64,000 nt of DNA from NCBI RefSeq assembly GCF_000744705.1, contig NZ_JQML01000001.1:1984001-2048000 (forward strand), read 5' to 3'. The notes beneath the pieces are model-generated. The model saw only the letters and a list, made by a program, of their open reading frames with translations. It did no database searches and was not told where the DNA came from. The DNA is from Streptacidiphilus albus JL83. Lineage in GTDB: Bacteria > Actinomycetota > Actinomycetes > Streptomycetales > Streptomycetaceae. Shown in pieces: positions 58,038 through 64,000 of this stretch. Position 1 is the first letter of the stretch. Every line of letters begins with the position of its first letter. A program made the position numbers and the translations under genes.

Positions 58038-58763
58038 TCAGGCGCTGAGGTGACTGAGATAGGCGAGCACGGCGCGTACCCGGCGGTGCTGGGCCTCGTC
58101 GGGCGGTAGGCCGAGCTTGGCAAAGATGTTGCCGATGTGCTTCTCCACCGCGCTGCCGGAGAGCACCAGTTGGCGGGCGATGGCGGTGTTGGAATGGCCG
58201 GCCGCCATCAGCGAGAGGAGTTGGCGTTCGCGCGCGGTCAGCGCTGCCAAGGGGTCGTCCCGGCGCCGGCCCGCCAGCAGTTGGGAGACCACCTGGGGGT
58301 CGAGCACCGTGGCGCCGCGAGCGACGCGGTCCAGGGCGTCCAGGAACTCCTCGACCCTGGCGACCCGGTCCTTCAGCAGGTAGCCGACCGCGCCGGCGCC
58401 GTCCGCGAGCAGCTCGGCGGCGTAGGACACCTCCACGTACTGGCTGAGCACCAACGTTGGGGCCCCGGGCAGTTGGGCCCGGGCGCTGATCGCCGCGCGC
58501 AGCCCCTCGTCGGTGTGGGTCGGCGGCATCCGCACGTCGACCACCGAGACGTCCGGGCGATGGTCGAGCACCGCCTCGACCAGGGCCGGGCCGTCACCGA
58601 CCGCCGCCACCACCTGGTGGCCGTCCTCGGTGAGCAGCCGGACCAGCCCCTCGCGCAGCAGTACCGCGTCGTCGGCGACGACGATCCGCAGCGGGCTGCG
58701 GGCGGAAGCGGGGGCAGGGGCGGAAGCGGGAGCGGGGGCCGGTTCGTCCGGGGTCAGGGGCAT
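58038..58763 (-). CDS. NarL/LuxR-type response regulator, module 2
   Basis: A 241-residue regulator with a Pro/Ala-rich N-terminal extension of about 22 residues, a receiver domain (RIVVADDAVLLREGLVRLL, phospho-Asp in DVSVVDVRMP, Lys in GYLLKDRVA) and a LuxR-type HTH (LTARERQLLSLMAAGHSNTA). ATG 58763 lies 10 nt inside the kinase end, with GGAG 6 nt upstream. A likely target is the 17-bp repeat array in the divergent region 60128-60350. Confidence 0.93.
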   Translation of the reverse strand: MPLTPDEPAPAPASAPAPASARSPLRIVVADDAVLLREGLVRLLTEDGHQVVAAVGDGPALVEAVLDHRPDVSVVDVRMPPTHTDEGLRAAISARAQLPGAPTLVLSQYVEVSYAAELLADGAGAVGYLLKDRVARVEEFLDALDRVARGATVLDPQVVSQLLAGRRRDDPLAALTARERQLLSLMAAGHSNTAIARQLVLSGSAVEKHIGNIFAKLGLPPDEAQHRRVRAVLAYLSHLSA

Positions 58764-60127
58764 GGGAGCTCCGCGGTGATGGTGGTCGGGCCGCCGTCGG
58801 GGCTGGCGAGGTGCAGTCGGCCACCGACGGACCGCAGTCGGTCCTCCAGGCCGCGCAGGCCGTGTCCCTTGGCCAGGGCCGCGCCGCCGACACCGTCGTC
58901 GGTCACCCGGACCCGCAGGACTCCCCCGCCGTGGCGCAGGTCCACGGCGCAGCGGCGGGCGTGGCTGTGCTTGGCCACGTTGGTCAGGGCCTCGGCGACG
59001 ACGAAGTAGGCGGCCGTCTCGACGGCGGGATCGGGACGGTGGTCCAGCGGGTCGACGCCGAGGTCGAGGTCGAGGTCGCAGTCGGCCGGGACGGTGCTGC
59101 GCGCGGCCAGCGCGGCGAGCGCCGCGGACAGGCCTCGGTCGACCAGGATCGGCGGGGCGATGCCGCGTGACAGGGCCCGGAGCTCGTCCAGGGCCTCCTG
59201 GGCCTGGACGACGGCGTCGGCGATTGCCTCCCGGGCCGCCTCCGGCCTGCGGTCGAAGTGGTGCTGGGCGCGGCCCAGTTCCATCGCCAGCCGGACCAGC
59301 CGCTGCTGCGGGCCGTCGTGGATGTCGCGTTCGAGTCGGCGGAGCGCGGCCGCCTCGGCGGTGACCGCGGCGACGGTCTGCGCGCGGGCGGTGTCCCGCT
59401 CCTGCTCCAGCCCGGTGATCCGGCGGTGCGGGGCGGAGACGTCGGACAGCAGCGCCTTGCCGAGCCCGGCCTGGGCGGCGACGCAGACGCGGGTCACCAG
59501 CGGCAGGGTGGCCAGGACGACGAGGCCGACCGTGACCGCGAAGGCGATCCGCGCGTCCGGCGTCGTCAGCCCCAGGCTCAGGGCGAGGTGGGACTGGGAG
59601 CTGCCCAGGTAGAGGTTCATCGGCCGCAGCGGGCCGGGCGACGCGTAGGGGCTGCGCAGCGGCGAGCTGACGGCGGCCACGCCGACGAACCACCACAGCG
59701 CCGTCAGCAGCCAGGTGGCCGCGACGACGGGGAGCACCGCCACCGCGTGCGCCACGTCGAGCCACAGCCCCGGGTCGGCGGCAGCGGCGGCGGTCTCCGG
59801 CCGACGCACGCCCTGGGCCTCGCCCGCCTGCGGGCGTACCTTGGCGATCCGCCACCGTTCGAGGTCGGCGGACCGCCGCGAGAGTTCCAGTGCCCCGCCC
59901 ATGACCGGGGACCCGCCCGGCAGCAGCAGGCCGACCGCTCCGGCGCCCAGGCCGCCGAGCACCAGCAGCAGACCGACCGCGGCGCTCAGCGGCGCGGTCA
60001 GCAGGTACAGCGACTCCAGCAGCGTGCGACTCGCCACGCGCCCGGCGACCCCGGCTGCGGAGCGCCACCGGCCCCGCCGCCGGCCCGGGAACGCGGCGGC
60101 AGCCGTGGAGGGCGTCGACTCGGCCAT
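58754..60127 (-). CDS. Sensor histidine kinase, module 2
   Basis: A 457-residue kinase with a long membrane domain: hydrophobic segments near residues 37-72, 128-150 and 190-215, of the type found in actinobacterial sensors beside antibiotic exporters. The HisKA_3 box is LERDIHDGPQQRLVRLAMEL, with the HATPase N box VVAEALTNVAKHSHA, DDGVGG and GHGLRGLEDRL. It overlaps the regulator gene by 10 nt. Divergent from it is an ABC transporter operon, the reverse layout of module 1. Confidence 0.92.
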   Translation of the reverse strand: MAESTPSTAAAAFPGRRRGRWRSAAGVAGRVASRTLLESLYLLTAPLSAAVGLLLVLGGLGAGAVGLLLPGGSPVMGGALELSRRSADLERWRIAKVRPQAGEAQGVRRPETAAAAADPGLWLDVAHAVAVLPVVAATWLLTALWWFVGVAAVSSPLRSPYASPGPLRPMNLYLGSSQSHLALSLGLTTPDARIAFAVTVGLVVLATLPLVTRVCVAAQAGLGKALLSDVSAPHRRITGLEQERDTARAQTVAAVTAEAAALRRLERDIHDGPQQRLVRLAMELGRAQHHFDRRPEAAREAIADAVVQAQEALDELRALSRGIAPPILVDRGLSAALAALAARSTVPADCDLDLDLGVDPLDHRPDPAVETAAYFVVAEALTNVAKHSHARRCAVDLRHGGGVLRVRVTDDGVGGAALAKGHGLRGLEDRLRSVGGRLHLASPDGGPTTITAELPCP

Positions 60128-60180
60128 GCGCCCAGCATAGGAGAGGCCGCGTCCCGGGCCCGGCCGCCGTCGGGGTGGTC

Positions 60181-60260
60181 GGGGTAACCCCTGGTCGGGG
60201 GCAACCCCTGGTCGGGGGCAACCCCTGGTCGGCGGTAACCCCTGGTGGGGGTAACCCCCG
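60181..60260. repeat. Tandem 17-bp palindromic repeat array
   Basis: Four adjacent 17-bp units (GGGGTAACCCCTGGTCG and close variants) and a partial fifth. Each unit holds a GGGGYAACCCC-type dyad. The array lies in the 223-nt gap between the divergent kinase and ABC genes, about 90 nt before the ABC start. Arrangement suggests cooperative regulator binding. Confidence 0.85.
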
Positions 60261-60350
60261 AACGGGGACGCCTGGAAGCACCACAGCCTCGGGGGGTGCC
60301 GATTGCCTACGGTCGACAGTGAGGCTGGATCGACCGAAAGCAGGATGATG

Positions 60351-61156
<806 letters not shown>

Positions 61157-61160
<4 letters not shown>

Positions 61161-63745
61161 GCAACGGACTCGCCCGCGCCTCGGTCCGCTTCCGGCCCTC
61201 GGCCTTCGTCGGCAGCTTCGTCGCCCTGCTGTTCGCGGTGGTGGTGATGACGGCCTGCGGCACCCTGCTGCAGACCGGGCTGACCGCGCACCTCGCGCCG
61301 GTGCGCTACGCCCACACCCCGGTGGTGGTGGCGGCCGACCAGTCCGTCCGGATCGAGGTGCAGCACGGCAAGGAGCCCGAGCAGGTCGCCGAGGCGCTGC
61401 CGGACCGGGCCCGGCTGGACACGGCCCTGGCCACGCGGATCGCCGCCGAGCCGGGCGTCGCGGCGGCCCTGCCGGACCTGGCCTTCCCGGTCGAGCCGGC
61501 GCAGGGCTCGAACCTGCCGCCGCTGACCGGCCGGGACTTCTCCGCCGCCGCGATCACGGTCCCGGGCGCACCGGGCGGACCGGCCGGCGACGTCCTCGCC
61601 CAGGGCAGCGCGCCGCAGGCCGGACAGGTGGTGCTGGACGCCGCGACCGCCCGGGCGGCACACCTGGCGCCCGGTGACACGGTGGAGCTGACCGGCCCGG
61701 CCGGGGCCGGCGCGTTCCGGGTGTCCGGGATCGCCCAGCAGCAGGCCGCCGATGGAACCGCCGCCGGAACCGGGAGCGGAACCGGGACCGCGTGGTTCGC
61801 GGACGCCGAGGCCGGTCGGCTCTCCGGCCACCCCGGGCAGGCGGACGCCATCGCGGTGCTGCCGCGCGCCGGGGTGTCGACCGAGGCCCTCGCGGCGCAG
61901 GTGCGGCAGGCCGTCGGCAGCAGCGCCGAGGTCAGCACCGGTGACGCGCGCGGTGCGGTGGAACAGCCGCAGCTCGCCGGCGGCAAGGAGGCGCTGACCG
62001 GACTGGGCGGCTCCTTCGGCGGGATCGCGGCGATGACGGCGGTCTTCGTGGTGATGGGGACACTGTCGCTGGCGGTCGGCCAGCGGGCCCGGGAGTTCGC
62101 GATGCTGCGGGCGATCGGGGCGACACCCCGTCAGATCCGGCGCACCATCGCCACCGAGGCGATGCTGGTCGCCCCGCTGGCCGGGGCGCTGGGGGTGCTG
62201 CCGGGCCTGGGTCTTGCGCATTGGTGGCTCGGACAGCTGGTGCAGCGCGGCGCGGTGCCCGCGGGGGTGTCGCTGGACGTCGGCTGGCTGCCGATCGTCG
62301 GCTCGATCGCGGTCGGCCTGCTGTCGGCGCTCGGCGCGGGCTATGTCGCGGCCCGGCGGCCGGCGAAGGCCCGGCCCAGCCAGGCGCTGGGCGACGCGGC
62401 CACCGCGCGGGTGCGGACCGGACCGGTCCGCACCGTGCTGGGCGTGCTCGCGCTGGCCGGGACCGTCGTCCTCGGCGTGCTGTCCTCGACGATGTCGGGG
62501 ACCAGCGCCGCCAACACCGCGTTGGGCGTGGTGATGGCCGGCATGACCGGTGTCGCGCTACTGGGTCCGCTGGTGGCCCGGGCGTCCGCGAGCGTCCTCG
62601 GACTGCCGCTGCGCGGACGCGCGGCCGGCGCGCCGGGTGCCCTGGCCGCCGCCAACTCCCGGGCCAACGCCCGCAGGCTGGCGTCCGCCCTGGTCCCGAT
62701 CGTGATGGTGACGGCCTTCTGCAGCATCCTGCTGTTCCTGCAGAGCACCATCACCCACGTCAGCTCCCAGCAGGTGCGCACCGGGGTGGTCGCCGACCAG
62801 GTGATCGGCTCGACCGGCGCCGGGCTGCCGGCCGACACGGCGGCGCGGGCGGCGAGCACGCCCGGGGTGGCGGCGGCCGTGGGCGTGCTGCGCTCCGGCG
62901 CCCTCTACGAGTCTGCCGGGGCACTGGGCTCGGCCACGGTGCTCGGCGTCTCCGGCGATCCCGCCCAACTGCCGCACGTGCTCGACCTGGACGTCAGGAC
63001 CGGGTCGCTGGACCGGGTCGGCAGCGGCACCGTCGCGCTGGACGCGACGCTCGCCGACACCCTGGGCCTGAAGGTCGGCGACCGGGCCCCGCTCTGGCTG
63101 GGCGACGGCACCAAGGTCGACCCGCTGGTCGTCGCGACCTACGGCAACGGGCTCGGCCTGGGACAGGTACTGATGGGGCGGGCCGAGCTGGTCGGACACG
63201 TCTCCTCGGGCTTCGACAGCCAGGTGCTGGTCGCCGACGCCCCCGGCGGTGACAGCGCCGCCGTCGGGCATGCGCTGGCGGGCCTGGGGATCCCCGGGGC
63301 CACGGTCACCGACCGGGCCGGCTACGCCGGGCAGGCCGACAAGGACCTGGCGCTCAGCTCCTGGGCGAACACGGTGATGGCCGCCGTCCTCGGCGGCTTC
63401 GCGGCCGTCGCCACCGCCAACACCCTGGTGATGACGGTGCTGGACCGCCGCCGCGAGGTGGCCATGCTGAGGCTGGCCGGGACCACCCGCCGCCAGGTGC
63501 GGCGGATGATCCGCTGGGAGGCCCTGCTGGTCTCCTCGGCCGGGCTGCTGATCGGCGGCGTCCTCGCCGCCATCGGCCTGATCCCGATCGCGCAGGGCGT
63601 CACCGGCTCCGCCCCGTACGTGCCCCCGGCCACGGCCGCCGCCCTGGTCGGCGGGACGCTGGCGCTGGGCCTGGCCGCGACGGCGCTCCCGGCCCGGTCG
63701 CTGCTGCGCTCCCGGCCGGTGGAGGCCGGCAGCGGACGGGGCTGA
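61157..63745 (+). CDS. FtsX-type ABC permease with two FtsX domains, module 2
   Basis: This 862-residue permease has ten predicted TM segments in the duplicated layout of antimicrobial peptide exporters: TM1 near residue 20-40, an extracytoplasmic domain (about 45-270), three TM segments with REFAMLRAIGATPRQIRR, a central TM region, a second extracytoplasmic domain, and a final three with RREVAMLRLAGTTRRQVRRM. It is coupled to the ATPase by a 4-nt overlap. Export of a peptide or lipid under control of the divergent two-component system is the likely role. It ends 3 nt from the convergent hisI. Confidence 0.93.
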
Positions 63746-63755
63746 GGCTCAGCCC
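63739..63755. terminator. Palindrome spanning both stop codons of permease 2 and hisI
   Basis: GGGCTGAGGCTCAGCCC: 8-bp arms around one central base. One arm holds the TGA of the permease, the other the stop of hisI. As RNA it would form a short hairpin on either strand. Confidence 0.5.
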
Positions 63756-64000
63756 GCCTCGGGCGCGCTGACGAGCAGCTCGTCCGCGTCGAAGCAGGTC
63801 CGGTCACCCGTGTGACAGGCGGCACCGATCTGGTCGACCTTGACCAGGACGGTGTCGCCGTCGCAGTCCAGCGCGACGGACTTCACCAGCTGGAGGTGGC
63901 CGGAGGTGTCGCCCTTCACCCAGTACTCGCTGCGGCTGCGGGACCAGTAGGTGCAGCGGCCGGTGGTCAGGGTGCGGTGCAGGGCCTCGTCGTCCATCCA
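63749..64000 (-). CDS. hisI: Phosphoribosyl-AMP cyclohydrolase HisI, C-terminal part
   Basis: The frame is open to the window edge and gives the last 83 residues of HisI, which opens the purine ring of PR-AMP in histidine synthesis. Family sequence includes [18 protein letters not shown], the metal-binding [11 protein letters not shown] and [11 protein letters not shown] with the zinc-binding Cys residues. It is not fused to HisE at this end. In Streptomyces hisI lies near trpE, as here, but about 9.5 kb of other genes separate them in this window. Confidence 0.95.
   Translation of the reverse strand, partial: WMDDEALHRTLTTGRCTYWSRSRSEYWVKGDTSGHLQLVKSVALDCDGDTVLVKVDQIGAACHTGDRTCFDADELLVSAPEAG

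Noticed and set aside
60181-60260. CRISPR-like array
   Set aside because: The units abut with no unique spacers, and there are no cas genes.

Overview
The window is 64 kb of very GC-rich DNA with strong G/C preference at third codon positions and many GTG starts. Its gene content fits an actinobacterium of the family Streptomycetaceae (Streptomyces, Kitasatospora or Streptacidiphilus; I cannot choose between them). The order coaE - rpsA - polA - thioesterase - pdtaR - pyk - gltBD - trp genes - hisI matches, from memory, a conserved stretch of Streptomyces chromosomes. No integrase, transposase or phage gene was seen. Accessory genes sit between the conserved blocks.

Layout. 0-7.1 kb: glycogen-to-trehalose genes (3' part of glgX, treY, treZ), interrupted by an oppositely oriented secreted GH8/CBM enzyme with its own operator-like palindrome. 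7.1-11.6 kb: NCS2 purine permease, coaE, MMPL transporter. 11.8-18.2 kb: rpsA with a long leader, a methyltransferase, polA, a hotdog thioesterase. 18.3-20.9 kb: a small membrane protein, the ANTAR regulator pdtaR, tRNA-Leu(CAA), and a free-standing HTH-LAGLIDADG protein. 21.2-25.0 kb: two tandem paralogous APC permeases. 25.1-29.4 kb: pyk and efeOB (EfeU not seen). 29.6-32.2 kb: secreted phosphoesterase and a flavoprotein. 32.3-38.5 kb: glutamate synthase gltBD. 38.8-41.1 kb: VIT-family metal transporter with an iron-box-like site, a PIN/RHH toxin-antitoxin pair, a nucleotidyltransferase. 41.2-45.1 kb: ABC exporter divergent from a NarL-type two-component system. 45.1-47.5 kb: two DsbA-like proteins flanking a MauE/DoxX-like membrane protein. 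47.7-54.3 kb: leftward tryptophan gene cluster trpE - membrane proteins - trpC - trpM - trpB - trpA. 54.4-58.0 kb: two hydrolases, a tRNA-Ser-like remnant and a membrane protein. 58.0-63.7 kb: a second two-component/ABC-exporter module in mirror image to the first. 63.7 kb to the end: 3' part of hisI.

How parts may work together. GlgX, TreY and TreZ debranch glycogen-type glucans and turn the chains into trehalose. EfeO/EfeB and the VIT protein are iron-handling genes, and both loci carry candidate iron boxes over their likely -10 elements. GltBD makes glutamate, and its upstream region has two copies of a 13-bp palindrome that recurs beside the tRNA-Leu/LAGLIDADG gene. TrpE, TrpC, TrpB and TrpA cover most of chorismate-to-tryptophan; trpD and trpF are not in this window. 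Each two-component system probably controls the exporter divergent from it. All nine convergent gene pairs are separated by a strong inverted repeat, several of which run into the coding ends.

The best candidates for something undescribed are the HTH-LAGLIDADG gene, the shared TCCAC-N3-GTGGA palindrome, the 17-bp palindromic repeat array in the second exporter module, the DsbA paralogue with a broken CxxC, and the tRNA-Ser-like remnant at the edge of an accessory block. All inferences come from reading the sequence by eye; no search was run.
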